Shown here: positions 33,326 through 42,786 of the stretch, one piece after another | How positions within the stretch are numbered: position 1 is the first letter of the stretch | Layout of the letters: each line of letters begins with the position of its first letter | NCBI RefSeq assembly: GCF_019295435.1 | Contig: NZ_WEKL01000010.1 | Coordinates: 1 to 64,000 of the forward strand | Reading direction: 5' to 3' | From: Aquimarina litoralis | GTDB lineage: Bacteria > Bacteroidota > Bacteroidia > Flavobacteriales > Flavobacteriaceae | Length of the DNA stretch: 64,000 nucleotides | The notes under the pieces: generated by a model | Databases searched by the model: none | What the model was told of the DNA's origin: nothing | Seen by the model: only the letters and a program-made list of their open reading frames with translations | Program-made: the position numbers and the translations under genes

Positions 33326-34399
33326 TTAGACATCAAAATCTACTACTACTTTTTCTGTAGTAGGAACAGCTTGACAAGAAAGCACCAAACCTTTTGCTAC
33401 CTCATCTTCTTCTAGCGCGTAATTAATTTTCATCTCTACAGCACCATCTACAACTTTACACTTACAGGTACTACAAACCCCTCCTTTGCATGCAAACGGA
33501 AGATCCGCACCTGCGGCAATTGCTCCATCAAGAATATTATCATGATCATCATCCATGGCGAAATGAAATTCTTTTCCTCCATCGATAATCGTTACTTCGG
33601 TACCGTCAAATTTCTGTTCAAGTACTTTTGCTACTTTTTTCTGATCACCTTCAGTAGTACCAGAGAAGAAAAGCTCATAATGAATTTTTTCTTTAGACAA
33701 GCCTGCTTTTACGAGACCATCTCTTATCAGAAATATCATTTCTTCGGGACCGCAAATAAAGCAATCATCGATCGAATTTACATCGAAGACTTTGGAGGTT
33801 AATTCTTCTATTTTTTCTTCAGTAAACCTTCCATTTAAAAGCGGTATATCTCGATGTTCTTTGGTCAATAAATAGAATATTTCTAATCGACCAAAATACT
33901 TGTTGCGTAAAGCTTCTATCTCTTCCTTAAAGATAATAGATTTCACATTGCGATTCAAGTAAAACAACTTGAATGAACTATTGGGTTCTAATGCAAGATG
34001 CGTTTTTATAATGGATAGTATTGGAGTAATTCCACTGCCTGCAGCAAAAACAATATAGTTTTTGGGTTTTGTAACATCTGTTTCCACATAAAAATTTCCT
34101 GCAGGTGGCATTACGTCTAGAATATCTCCAGAACTAAGTTCGTTATTCGCAAAACTTGAAAAAAGTCCTCCTTCAATTTGTTTTACCGCAACTTGCCATT
34201 TATCCTCCACAGGACTTGAACATAAGGAATACGACCTTCTTACATCTTCTCCATTAATTGAAGTTTTGAGTGTAAGATATTGACCTTGCTTATATTGAAA
34301 TAAAGATTTTAATTCTTCTGGAATCTCAAAAGTAATTGCTACGCAATCCTTAGTTTCTTTCTGAGTTTTAGCAACTTTTAAACTATAAAAATCAGTCAT
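33326..34399 (-). CDS. paaE: phenylacetyl-CoA epoxidase reductase subunit PaaE
   Basis: 357 residues from the ATG at 34399 (MTDFYSLKV). A 14-residue longer form is possible but would start inside the promoter leader. FAD-binding (RRSYSLCSSP), NAD-binding (FAAGSGITPILSIIK, CGPEEMIF) and a C-terminal plant-type 2Fe-2S domain (CKGGVCSTCKCKV and LSCQ) pass electrons from NAD(P)H to PaaA. It is the first gene after the regulator and has a TetR-type operator over its promoter. Confidence 0.9.
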   Translation of the reverse strand: MTDFYSLKVAKTQKETKDCVAITFEIPEELKSLFQYKQGQYLTLKTSINGEDVRRSYSLCSSPVEDKWQVAVKQIEGGLFSSFANNELSSGDILDVMPPAGNFYVETDVTKPKNYIVFAAGSGITPILSIIKTHLALEPNSSFKLFYLNRNVKSIIFKEEIEALRNKYFGRLEIFYLLTKEHRDIPLLNGRFTEEKIEELTSKVFDVNSIDDCFICGPEEMIFLIRDGLVKAGLSKEKIHYELFFSGTTEGDQKKVAKVLEQKFDGTEVTIIDGGKEFHFAMDDDHDNILDGAIAAGADLPFACKGGVCSTCKCKVVDGAVEMKINYALEEDEVAKGLVLSCQAVPTTEKVVVDFDV

Positions 34400-34429
34400 A
34401 ATCAATTTTACTACAACGTTATAGTGAAA

Positions 34430-34461
34430 CAAAACTAACAATTGTTAGTTTGAGAAACAAA
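34430..34461 (-). promoter_or_regulatory. paaE promoter with overlapping palindromic operator
   Basis: On the - strand TTTG (34458-34461) lies 20 bases before TAGTTTTG (34430-34437), a full consensus promoter. A perfect 20-bp palindrome AAACTAACAATTGTTAGTTT (34432-34451) fills the spacer and covers most of the -7 box, so a bound repressor would block RNA polymerase. The TetR gene just upstream is the obvious candidate. Confidence 0.75.
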
Positions 34462-34501
34462 TAATTATTTGTTAATTCTGAAAACCCAGCCTTATACTTT
34501 A

Positions 34502-35077
34502 TCAAATGACCCCTTTTAAGAGTACTGATATCATATCTTTTTTGAGAATATTAGCATCTATATCTTTCTGTTTAGGATACCACAAATAAAGAGTTCTTAG
34601 CGTAGAAAGTGTTGAAAAAACAATAATTTCAATATTGTATGGTTTTATTTCGTTTGTGTCAACTCCTTTTTTCACAATATCTCTAAAATTCTCTTCATAG
34701 TCTTGTCGCATTTTTTCGAAATAAATAAGATTATCTTCTTCAAGATGCATCCAATCATTGTTTAGAGATGCTAAACCATCAGCATTTCTCAAAGTAACGT
34801 CAATATGAAGGTCTATGATATTTTCTAACTTTTGAACGGTTGTTTTTTCTGAGTCTACAATCTGATTCATTCCTGTAGTAAACTCTTCTGCCAATTCTAT
34901 AATAATGGTAGCTAAAATTTCTTGTTTAGATTGAATATGATTATAAAGACTCGCTGCTTTAATACCCATTGCAGTAGCAAGATCTCTCATTGTAACCGCA
35001 CTGTAGCCTTTTTCTTTAAAAAGAATAGCTGCTGCATTTATAATTTCTTGCTTTCTACTTTCCTGTTTCATAGGCAT
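34502..35077 (-). CDS. TetR-family regulator of the paa genes
   Basis: 191 residues. N-terminal helix-turn-helix (ILFKEKGYSAVTMRDLATAMGIKAASLYNHIQSK split over about 15-50) and a ligand domain behind it. It lies directly upstream of paaE in the same direction. Regulators of this type (PaaR) release DNA when they bind phenylacetyl-CoA. The palindrome at 34432-34451 is the probable site. A second ATG two codons in (MKQESRK) could also be the start. Confidence 0.85.
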   Translation of the reverse strand: MPMKQESRKQEIINAAAILFKEKGYSAVTMRDLATAMGIKAASLYNHIQSKQEILATIIIELAEEFTTGMNQIVDSEKTTVQKLENIIDLHIDVTLRNADGLASLNNDWMHLEEDNLIYFEKMRQDYEENFRDIVKKGVDTNEIKPYNIEIIVFSTLSTLRTLYLWYPKQKDIDANILKKDMISVLLKGVI

Positions 35078-35222
35078 AAGGGGTTTATTGCTTTTTTACA
35101 GAACAAATATTACGTTCTAATCTACATTCTCATAAGTGATAAAAAACTAAAAATATAATAAATTTGTTATATTCGAAATAAAATCACATCTCTTTGATGT
35201 TCCACTTTAAAACCAAATCATC

Positions 35223-35648
35223 ATGAAGCAAGTAGGCTTATTATTATGCTGTCTTTTTTTGTTCGCTAATTGCAACAGTACAAAAAACACTAATTCTGAA
35301 AACAACATCAATAAAAACCAATCAGAACCAAAAGGAACTTATGATGTTATAACCCTATATGGTGAAAATGTTTCTGAGCATAAACTCACTATCATTATTG
35401 ATCCTGAAAACAAAACGATGTCTGGCTTTTCTGGATGTAATACATATACATGTGATTATACAGTAAAAGAAAAGGTGTATTCTGCAGGTTTCCCAATGGC
35501 AACTAAACGATATTGTGAAAAAAGCGGTAATGTGGAAAAACAATTTTTTAAGGCATTATCTGAACTACAAACATGCAATACAGACAATAAATCATTAGTT
35601 TTTAATGATGCAAATAAAAAAGAAATCATTACTGCAAAAGAACAGTAA
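35223..35648 (+). CDS. META-domain lipoprotein
   Basis: 141 residues. MKQVGLLLCCLFLFANC is a lipoprotein signal (Cys17), followed by an Asn-rich linker and a META/HslJ-like domain (LTIIIDPENKTMSGFSGCNTY, FPMATKRYCEKSGNVEKQFF). Four cysteines in the domain may form disulfides. META domains occur in envelope stress and heat-shock proteins, but the role here is unknown. It stands alone on the + strand. Confidence 0.8.
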   Translation: MKQVGLLLCCLFLFANCNSTKNTNSENNINKNQSEPKGTYDVITLYGENVSEHKLTIIIDPENKTMSGFSGCNTYTCDYTVKEKVYSAGFPMATKRYCEKSGNVEKQFFKALSELQTCNTDNKSLVFNDANKKEIITAKEQ

Positions 35649-35657
35649 TTATATAAA

Positions 35658-35713
35658 ATATGCTATTAAAAAAGGGTTTTTAGATATCTAAAAACCCTTT
35701 TTTAATAGCATAT
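35658..35713. terminator. long bidirectional terminator
   Basis: A perfect 56-bp inverted repeat centred on agatatct, containing aaaaaaggg and ccctttttt runs. It separates the convergent META-lipoprotein and serine protease genes. Confidence 0.85.
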
Positions 35714-35728
35714 TTTCTTTTAATAATT

Positions 35729-37375
35729 TTACTTATTGATCACTACTTTCTTACTTATTGTAGCGCTATTTGAAGTATTTGTAATTGTCACAAAATATAC
35801 ACCACTAACATTAGATGACATATTAAGCACAGTATTTTCATCAGCAATCTCTCCTGCTCCTACCTTTTTACCCGTGATACTAAAGACAGTATATGTTAAT
35901 TTGCTTCCAGAATTGTTAGCAACATTAAAAATACCATTGGAAGGGTTAGGATAGAATGTAGTCTCACTGTCCAATTTGTTTTCTTCAACACCTAAAACAG
36001 TGTTATAAGAAATAGAGTTAAGCACTGTTACTCCTGTATTATCTGGATCTAACCAATTAGAAAGTCTTGTTGCATCTGTAGTACCAAAATTCCAAGATAT
36101 ATCAAAACGTCCGTAAACATCAAACTGATTATTATCATTAGTTCCATTACACGCTGCAGCACCTCCTGCTAACTGACCTATAATTCTTCCATTAGAATCA
36201 AAAAGCGCAGAACCAGACGAACCTCCTTCAGTCACACCCAAATCCCAGTCAGCTACATTCCACATTTCGGTCGAAGTGTTTCCATTAAAATTTATAGCTG
36301 TTTTAGTAACGGGATTATTTTCTCTACATACTTTCATGATATCCCCACTTGGATGATGTATTCCAATTGTAAAACTTGGAGGAGTATTTCCTGATCGATC
36401 CCATCCAGCAAATTCTAAATCCCAAAGATCATTTAGTCCACCATCTAATCGTAATAACCGAACATCAGATTCTGAATTGGTAGCTAATCTAGTTGCACCA
36501 CTTGTGGTTTGGTTCACAGGTGCATCGGTACTTGGTGTTGTTGTTGAACAAGAAGGATTTGGACTTATCCAATTAAAACGGAATGCCCAAGTTGATTCTG
36601 GACCAGCATCACAGTGATTCGCTGTTAAAAAGTAAGGAGTTCCATCATTATTCACATTATTTATTAAATTACCCGAACATACAAACCCTTGCATGATAAT
36701 AAAAGCAACAGAATGCTTTAAACGATCTTTGATATCATCAAAATCTGCACCTACAGGACAATCTACATCTTGGTTACAGTCTCCAGAATCATTTAGTGCT
36801 TTTTCCTGAACATCAGCATCTGTAATAGATCTATATCCATGGATAACTCTTCCTAAATTCAAATCTCCCTGACCGATCACATTTTTAGGCTCTCTGTATT
36901 CTATCCATACTTTCTCTCCAGCAACCATCCAAGTTCCTAGCATTTCATCAGCCCTATTAAACACATTGGTATAGGCTCCTAACACATCGCTTTTATCATC
37001 ATTATATAGATAGATGGTAGCACCAGTAGGAACTTTATATTTATTAAAAACAAAGTTTAATGTTTTTGCTCCTTTCGAATAAATTCCTAATCTGTATACA
37101 TGGTCTCCGTTAGGCAACACATCTAGAGTTCCTTCTTTCTTAATATTCAAATCTACCTTAAACTCATGACCAAACCTGTACGGCTTACCCATGATTTGAT
37201 CATTCACTTTGTCTTCTTCCTTAATTTTTTCTAAATCAAAAGAGGGCATACTGATTTCAGAAGCCGTTTTTTGAAGAACCATGGAGAAACTAGCTGGATT
37301 TCCTTGATTAGTAACTTGTGCCTTAACAATGAAACTACAAAGACATAATGCAGCGAAAAAGATAATTTTTTTCAT
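35729..37375 (-). CDS. secreted trypsin-like serine protease with T9SS sorting domain
   Basis: 548 residues. Signal peptide at 1-19 (VKAQ), a prodomain (20-200), then a chymotrypsin-fold protease with the triad in LTANHCD, ESDVRLLRL and EGGSSGSALFDSNGRI. A C-terminal T9SS type A domain (FYPNPSNGIFNV ... SKKVVINK) directs it across the outer membrane. The layout resembles lysyl-endopeptidase-type enzymes. It stands alone, convergent with the META gene. Confidence 0.88.
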   Translation of the reverse strand: MKKIIFFAALCLCSFIVKAQVTNQGNPASFSMVLQKTASEISMPSFDLEKIKEEDKVNDQIMGKPYRFGHEFKVDLNIKKEGTLDVLPNGDHVYRLGIYSKGAKTLNFVFNKYKVPTGATIYLYNDDKSDVLGAYTNVFNRADEMLGTWMVAGEKVWIEYREPKNVIGQGDLNLGRVIHGYRSITDADVQEKALNDSGDCNQDVDCPVGADFDDIKDRLKHSVAFIIMQGFVCSGNLINNVNNDGTPYFLTANHCDAGPESTWAFRFNWISPNPSCSTTTPSTDAPVNQTTSGATRLATNSESDVRLLRLDGGLNDLWDLEFAGWDRSGNTPPSFTIGIHHPSGDIMKVCRENNPVTKTAINFNGNTSTEMWNVADWDLGVTEGGSSGSALFDSNGRIIGQLAGGAAACNGTNDNNQFDVYGRFDISWNFGTTDATRLSNWLDPDNTGVTVLNSISYNTVLGVEENKLDSETTFYPNPSNGIFNVANNSGSKLTYTVFSITGKKVGAGEIADENTVLNMSSNVSGVYFVTITNTSNSATISKKVVINK

Positions 37376-37566
37376 AATATTTTTATAATTAGTGAATTTG
37401 ACTTTTAATTTTAAAATTCAAAATAACAAATAGCTTTTTAATAATAACAGTGAATATCATCAAAACCCTACCGATTCTTAACAAAATTAGTTAATTAATT
37501 CTAATCTTAGCTTTAAAACTAGTACTTTTCGGAATCCGAAATTAGCTCACAAAATTTAATTAACAA

Positions 37567-39327
37567 ATGTCATCACAAATAGAATCTAATCCTTTACTTG
37601 ACAGACTACCACCTCATCTTAAGCAATTCATCAAACCACAGAATTATGATGAATACACGCCTATTGATCAAGCTGTATGGAGATATGTGATGCGTAAAAA
37701 TATTGCTTCATTAAGTAAAGTAGCACATAAATCTTATTTAAAAGGATTAGAGAAAACAGGAATCTCTATTAATGAAATACCTAGCATGTACGGCATGAAT
37801 AGAATCTTAAAGGAAATTGGGTGGGCAGCCGTTGCGGTAGATGGGTTTATTCCTCCGAATTCCTTTATGGAATTTCAGGCGTACAATATTTTAGTGATAG
37901 CTTCAGATATTAGACAACTTGAAAATATAGAATATACTCCTGCTCCTGATATCATACATGAAGCCGCCGGACATGCTCCTATTATTGCAAATCCAGATTA
38001 TGCTGAATATTTACGCCGTTTTGGAAAAATAGGTTGTAAAGCTATTTCTTCAAAGAAGGATTATGATATGTATGATGCAGTTCGAACACTTTCCATATTA
38101 AAAGAATCTTCAGATACAGATCCTAAGGACATTGAAAATGCAGAAAACAGAGTCAATGAATTGCAAAACCAAAAATCAGAACCTTCTGAGATGGCTCTGA
38201 TCAGAAATCTACATTGGTGGACTGTTGAATATGGATTGATTGGAGCTGTTGATGATCCAAAAATTTATGGTGCTGGATTACTTTCTTCAATTGGAGAAAG
38301 TGAATGGTGTATGACAGATAATGTGGTTAAATTACCATATCATCCAGATGCTGCTTTTCAGGATTTTGATATTACAAAACCACAACCTCAACTATTTGTT
38401 ACTCCAGATTTCGCATATTTATGTCAGGTATTGGAAGAGTTTGCAGATACGATGGCATTACGAAAAGGAGGTCATCGAGGGCTTGCAAAATTGATTGAAT
38501 CCCAAAACCTTGGAACTATCGAATTAAGTACTGGATTACAGGTTTCAGGCGTTTTTACTCGAATGATCAAAAACGAGGATAATGAAGTTATTTATTTCGA
38601 AACTGAAGGGCCAACTGCACTTTCTTTTAGAGAAAAGGAATTAATTGGTCAAGGAATCGATGCTCATCCAAATGGTTTTAGATCTCCTTTAGGCAAACTT
38701 AAAGGGATTAATCTGGCTATAGAAAATATGTCTCCAAGAGACTTGAAAGCCTATAATTTTTATGATGGAGAATATATTGAGTTTGAGTTTGAAAGTGGTA
38801 TCACTGTTGCTGGAATTAATATTACTGGAATGCGTAACATCAAAGGAGAACTTATTCTTATTCAGTTCAAAAAATGTACTATAAAATACAAAGATGAATT
38901 CTTATTCGAACCGGAATGGGGAACTTTTGATCTTGCAGTAGGAAAAGAAATTGTCTCTGCTTTTTCGGGTCCAGCAGACGATTATTCTTTTGATTTGATT
39001 ACTCATAATCCAAATATGAATACCATTAAAAGGATTTATACAGACCAAGAAAAAGAACTACATTCCTTATACCAAGCTGTCAAAAATGTTAGAAATGGAG
39101 AGAACACTAAATTTTCTTTAGAAGCTGTTTTTGCGATTATTAAAAAAGATCATTCTGAAGATTGGTTATTACCTATTGAGATATATGAGCTTATTCATGA
39201 TCGAGACCCCAATTTTGCGGATCATATTTTAAAACATCTAGGTCATATTAAAACAGCAAAGCCTTCTATAACGCATTTGATTGATAGCGGCATTGAAATT
39301 ATTACCAAAAAAGCATTAATCAGTTAA
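37567..39327 (+). CDS. phhA: phenylalanine 4-hydroxylase (long form)
   Basis: 586 residues. The aromatic amino acid hydroxylase core has the iron ligands His and His in IIHEAAGHAP and Glu in WWTVEYGLIG, and turns Phe into Tyr with a pterin cofactor. Short bacterial PhhA proteins have about 265-300 residues. Here about 230 extra residues follow the core (from about 345), including a small beta-rich stretch. Long forms of this kind are known in this phylum. It is not linked by operon to the paa genes, but both handle aromatic amino acid carbon. Confidence 0.88.
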   Translation: MSSQIESNPLLDRLPPHLKQFIKPQNYDEYTPIDQAVWRYVMRKNIASLSKVAHKSYLKGLEKTGISINEIPSMYGMNRILKEIGWAAVAVDGFIPPNSFMEFQAYNILVIASDIRQLENIEYTPAPDIIHEAAGHAPIIANPDYAEYLRRFGKIGCKAISSKKDYDMYDAVRTLSILKESSDTDPKDIENAENRVNELQNQKSEPSEMALIRNLHWWTVEYGLIGAVDDPKIYGAGLLSSIGESEWCMTDNVVKLPYHPDAAFQDFDITKPQPQLFVTPDFAYLCQVLEEFADTMALRKGGHRGLAKLIESQNLGTIELSTGLQVSGVFTRMIKNEDNEVIYFETEGPTALSFREKELIGQGIDAHPNGFRSPLGKLKGINLAIENMSPRDLKAYNFYDGEYIEFEFESGITVAGINITGMRNIKGELILIQFKKCTIKYKDEFLFEPEWGTFDLAVGKEIVSAFSGPADDYSFDLITHNPNMNTIKRIYTDQEKELHSLYQAVKNVRNGENTKFSLEAVFAIIKKDHSEDWLLPIEIYELIHDRDPNFADHILKHLGHIKTAKPSITHLIDSGIEIITKKALIS

Positions 39328-39340
39328 TCTTATATACATT

Positions 39341-39377
39341 ATCAGACCAAGTTTCTTTTTCTAAAACTTGGTCTGAT
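39341..39377. terminator. bidirectional terminator
   Basis: ATCAGACCAAGTTT pairs with AAACTTGGTCTGAT around a T-rich loop between convergent genes phhA and the 39385 gene. Confidence 0.75.
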
Positions 39378-39384
39378 AGTATAA

Positions 39385-39993
39385 TCAATTTATTCGGACT
39401 CCAATACCAACATTATGAGTCACGGTTGAAAGTTGATTAAAATTCATTCTGTAGCTTATAAACCATTTTCCTTTTCGATTATACTGCAATCCCAAACCAA
39501 TATTACTAAACCGTTCTTGATTTCCTCCAGCTTCTGCAAAACCATACAAACCACTGCGATATGTTTTTGGATGTTCTATTGTTGTAGTCGTTTTAATTTC
39601 GCGAGGTACTTTTAATTTGTAAGATAGACTACTAGACAGCAATTCTCCTTTTAATAAATTATAACTATAAATTTCCAAATCATCATTTTCTAAAGTATCC
39701 AGATACTCTCTGGCTTCTTCAAATAAATACAATTCTGTTGCTTTCGGTGCTTTCTTTGTCTTAATTTTGGATTCAGAAAATTCATTAGGAACATTTTTAG
39801 GCACATACACCGTTTTATATTTTTCAGTCTGAAGATAAAAAGTATCTATTTTTATCTGATAAATAGTATCACGTTCGATTGTAATCTTAGTGCTTTTTGA
39901 TACTGTTTTTTGATCCGAAGCACATTGTTTTTGCGCTAATATGTATATAGATAATATTGCAATAATAAGTATCATCACCTTATTGCTGGACAT
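39385..39993 (-). CDS. unknown membrane-anchored protein at the end of the lysis cassette
   Basis: 202 residues from the ATG at 39993 (MSSNKVMILII; four more residues possible). One N-terminal hydrophobic segment (about 5-20) is followed by a periplasm-type region rich in Thr and Lys (KSTKITIERDTIYQIKIDTF), a Glu-rich middle, and a beta-strand-rich C-terminus (GLYGFAEAGGNQERF ... THNVGIGVRIN) that looks like an outer-membrane or porin-like tail. I do not recognise the family. Its place after fibre, holin and endolysin genes suggests a role in envelope disruption, by context only. Confidence 0.6.
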   Translation of the reverse strand: MSSNKVMILIIAILSIYILAQKQCASDQKTVSKSTKITIERDTIYQIKIDTFYLQTEKYKTVYVPKNVPNEFSESKIKTKKAPKATELYLFEEAREYLDTLENDDLEIYSYNLLKGELLSSSLSYKLKVPREIKTTTTIEHPKTYRSGLYGFAEAGGNQERFSNIGLGLQYNRKGKWFISYRMNFNQLSTVTHNVGIGVRIN

Positions 39994-40031
39994 TTTATAC
40001 CACATTTTCCAAAAATTTTAAATTAGAAATT

Positions 40032-40063
40032 AACCAGGTTGAAATCATTCAACCTGGTTTTTT
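40032..40063. terminator. stem-loop between the 39385 and 40096 genes
   Basis: AACCAGGTTGAA pairs with TTCAACCTGGTT, followed on the + strand by a T run. On the - strand it would be a weak terminator, perhaps partly separating the last gene. Confidence 0.5.
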
Positions 40064-40095
40064 CATGATCTATTAGACCAATACAGCAGTACAGT

Positions 40096-41070
40096 TTAAA
40101 TCACATTATCTAAAGCAATCTTCAAACTCTTAAGAGAGATTTGAGCCACTATTTTTCTAGGATTTGTTGCCGTAGTTAGTTGTAAATTACCATTTACAAT
40201 ATCTATATTTTCTATAGCACGATCTTTTATGGACGCAATTTCATCTACTCCTGTTTCAATATGTATTAACTCAAATTTTAAAGACACATCTTCCAGAAGC
40301 TTATTGGTAATTGGACCACTATATGATTGCATTCTATATCCCGTATAATTGCTATAAGAAACTGTTTCCTTTGTGGTATCTACAATTAAAGAGAGAGGAT
40401 GCCTATTTGCTCTAATCTTAATTTTACCTTTGTTTTTAAAATAAGCAAATGCTCCTGTAGACGATGAGTATACATTTTTCACAAAGAAAAAACTTCCTAA
40501 GGATTTCCCATCAGTATCCAATAATTTATCCACTTCAATAAAATCCTTATCGAATGTAATTTCGTCTGCTTTTACATTTGCATAGGTTCTTACATCATGT
40601 TTTAAAACAGAATTCTTTAATGCTCTGTATTCTCCATCATTAATAGAAACTTTATTATTTAGTGCTGTAGTAATCGCGTTATTTCGAACAGGATTTAAAG
40701 ACGCATCAGATAACGTGCTATCAACAGTGATATTTCCTCCTGTAGATGACAAGGAGGCTAATTTTTGTTTTTCAACAGTTGTAAAATCATTAGACGATAA
40801 CCCTTTTCCATCTTCAGTCGTTACTTTATTGGAAAGTGCTTCTAACAATCCATTCACTTGATCAATATCCCAAAACTTAGGGATATTCAATGAATTACCG
40901 TTTGTAAATTCAATGATAACAGCTTCATCATTATCCTTTACTACTTTTTTAACCAGTTCTCCTTCATTCTTATGGTAAAAACCATCTATCAACTCCTCAT
41001 ATTGCTGTTCTGTAGGAATATCTCCAGTTTCGAAATATGATTTTAGTTCTTCTTTTGTTTTTATAGACAT
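40096..41070 (-). CDS. phage tail-fibre-like protein
   Basis: 324 residues. The N-terminus (TKEELKSYFETGDIPTEQQY then EELIDGFYHKNEG) and the middle motif DSTLSDASLNPVRNNAITTALNNKV are typical of phage receptor-binding or fibre proteins of this phylum. The rest is beta-rich with no enzymatic motif. It lies 189 bp after the holin gene on the - strand. Without tail-tube or baseplate genes nearby it looks like part of a remnant or of a small particle. Confidence 0.6.
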   Translation of the reverse strand: MSIKTKEELKSYFETGDIPTEQQYEELIDGFYHKNEGELVKKVVKDNDEAVIIEFTNGNSLNIPKFWDIDQVNGLLEALSNKVTTEDGKGLSSNDFTTVEKQKLASLSSTGGNITVDSTLSDASLNPVRNNAITTALNNKVSINDGEYRALKNSVLKHDVRTYANVKADEITFDKDFIEVDKLLDTDGKSLGSFFFVKNVYSSSTGAFAYFKNKGKIKIRANRHPLSLIVDTTKETVSYSNYTGYRMQSYSGPITNKLLEDVSLKFELIHIETGVDEIASIKDRAIENIDIVNGNLQLTTATNPRKIVAQISLKSLKIALDNVI

Positions 41071-41259
41071 TCTTTATGTATTGTTTCGTTATTATATGTG
41101 GTTTGTAAAAACCACTACACTTTGATTCATTTCCATTTTAGAATAATCATATAATTATCCACGCAACCACCTGCCAGGTCTTGCATATTTGCTAATGCTC
41201 ATTAAAATGAAATATTCTAAATCTACATCCTCAAAAGTGTAGTGATTATAATTATCTCA

Positions 41260-41670
41260 CTATTTTTTTCCTTCTTTGGAGATGGTATTTATAGTTTCAG
41301 AAAGCCCTCCCAATTTTAGCATACTTACTAATGCTTTAAAAAGGTCTATACCATAAATTTTATTGAAGTTTTCTAAAATTGATTTTATCTCTGTAATGGC
41401 AATAAAACCAGCAATTATTCTAAGAAAAGGAACTTCATTTACAATAAAAGTTTCCAATAAAAAAGATGCTAGAATTACCAAATTATAGATAAAAAACTTA
41501 GAGATCGTATTACTTATTCGTTCACTACTTATAGGAACTTTGTTTTTATAGGAAGCATACGAACCAGTAATGAAATCTACCAAAATTAGGAAGACCATAG
41601 TCATCATTACCCCATTTACGGGTGATAGGATCGCAAGTAACCAAAATAATATATTTATAATTTTATCCAT
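41260..41670 (-). CDS. phage-type holin
   Basis: 136 residues, with three to four hydrophobic helices and a charged C-terminus (KLGGLSETINTISKEGKK). Motifs such as VFLILVDFITGSYASYKNK and ITEIKSILENFNKIYG fit the phage_holin_4 / toxin-secretion holin family, which makes pores in the inner membrane. Its start overlaps the end of the endolysin gene by 8 bp. Confidence 0.85.
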   Translation of the reverse strand: MDKIINILFWLLAILSPVNGVMMTMVFLILVDFITGSYASYKNKVPISSERISNTISKFFIYNLVILASFLLETFIVNEVPFLRIIAGFIAITEIKSILENFNKIYGIDLFKALVSMLKLGGLSETINTISKEGKK

Positions 41671-42091
41671 TTTTAGTTAATTTTTTATACTCTAAAACTC
41701 GATTTTTAGGATATGCTTGAATACATACCTTATTGTTTTGATTTCCTCCAAGAACATATACAAATCCCTTCGTTTCTTTAATAAAAAAACCAACATGGCC
41801 TTTCCAACTGGTTCGGCTTTCTCTCCATAGAACGACAACATCTCCCACACCTGGAGTGTTTGTAGATTGTCCAACATTGAGCCAACTTCTAGCATTAAGC
41901 TTACCAGAATAGGAATAACCAGATTTTTTTGCTACCCAATTAGCAAATGCACTGCACCAAGCAGTTTCATCATGCAATTGAGCGCCATCAAAGCCAAGTT
42001 CATTAAAATAGGAAATGATCTGTGGATGATCTTTGGAGCCATTAATCTCCGTAACGCCATACTGAGATAGCGCCATTTCTAAAATATTCAT
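41663..42091 (-). CDS. endolysin-like amidase (TIGR02594 / CHAP type)
   Basis: 142 residues with a single cysteine-peptidase/amidase domain. The catalytic Cys is in DETAWCSAFANWVAKKSGY, the His in WKGHVGFFI, and the end has the usual VLGGNQNNKV. No signal peptide, so release through the overlapping holin is expected, as in phage lysis modules. Confidence 0.82.
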   Translation of the reverse strand: MNILEMALSQYGVTEINGSKDHPQIISYFNELGFDGAQLHDETAWCSAFANWVAKKSGYSYSGKLNARSWLNVGQSTNTPGVGDVVVLWRESRTSWKGHVGFFIKETKGFVYVLGGNQNNKVCIQAYPKNRVLEYKKLTKNG

Positions 42092-42700
42092 CTGTTTTTT
42101 ATTTTTTTAGTTTATTTGACTATCATACCATCTCTAATATTAAATTACCCAGTTAAAATGTGTCTTTTTGCACTCTACTTCAAAATAAAAATGACTCGTA
42201 GCTATGGCTATGACTAATTTTTCTTTTTACTATATCACAAAAATCCATTATTTCCCTTTTGTATAATTTAATATCAGAACTGGCATCAGATGTAATTTGC
42301 CATAAACTATGTAGCTATCTATCGACATAGTAGTCATGGCTTATTTCACATGTTAAAAATGTTTTGATTACTTCCACGTAAATAATTATGTTCAAAAAAA
42401 CATCTAATACACTCCGAAAATTGGTGATAGGTTTGCCTTTTTTTTGAATCGTTTTAATTACGTAGAACTTGGTTAATTGTACTTAAAAGAGTAAAGATTT
42501 TCAGGCTTAATTATAATACCTGCAGGAGCCTAAAAACCCTTTCTTTTTTTGTACATCATACAGTAAACTGTTAGCGTACTTTATTCATTGACATGTCATC
42601 AAAATCAATGATTTACAGTACTTTGAAAAGCGTATACAAAGATACGAATACACCAAGGTTTTAAGAAGAAAATTACCTATTAGCTACTGCAACTACGGGA
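42092..42700. other. gap without a gene upstream of the lysis cassette
   Basis: A/T-rich, with no frame I would call on either strand. It must hold the promoter of the endolysin-holin genes, but I cannot point to clear boxes. No repeats seen. Confidence 0.4.
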
Positions 42701-42703
42701 CAA

Positions 42704-42750
42704 AAAAAGGTCAAAATTCAAAAGAAAAACACTTTGAATTTTGACCTTTC
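42704..42750. terminator. terminator after the M14 carboxypeptidase gene
   Basis: AAAGGTCAAAATTCAAAG pairs with CTTTGAATTTTGACCTTT, flanked on the left by an A run (T run on the - strand). Confidence 0.8.
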
Positions 42751-42786
42751 TAAAAAAGATTTTTTTACTATTTACCTATAGCAAAA

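Noticed and set aside
39385-42091. Complete prophage or contractile injection system
   Set aside because: No terminase, capsid, portal, sheath, tube, baseplate or integrase gene is in the window; only lysis and fibre-like genes are seen.
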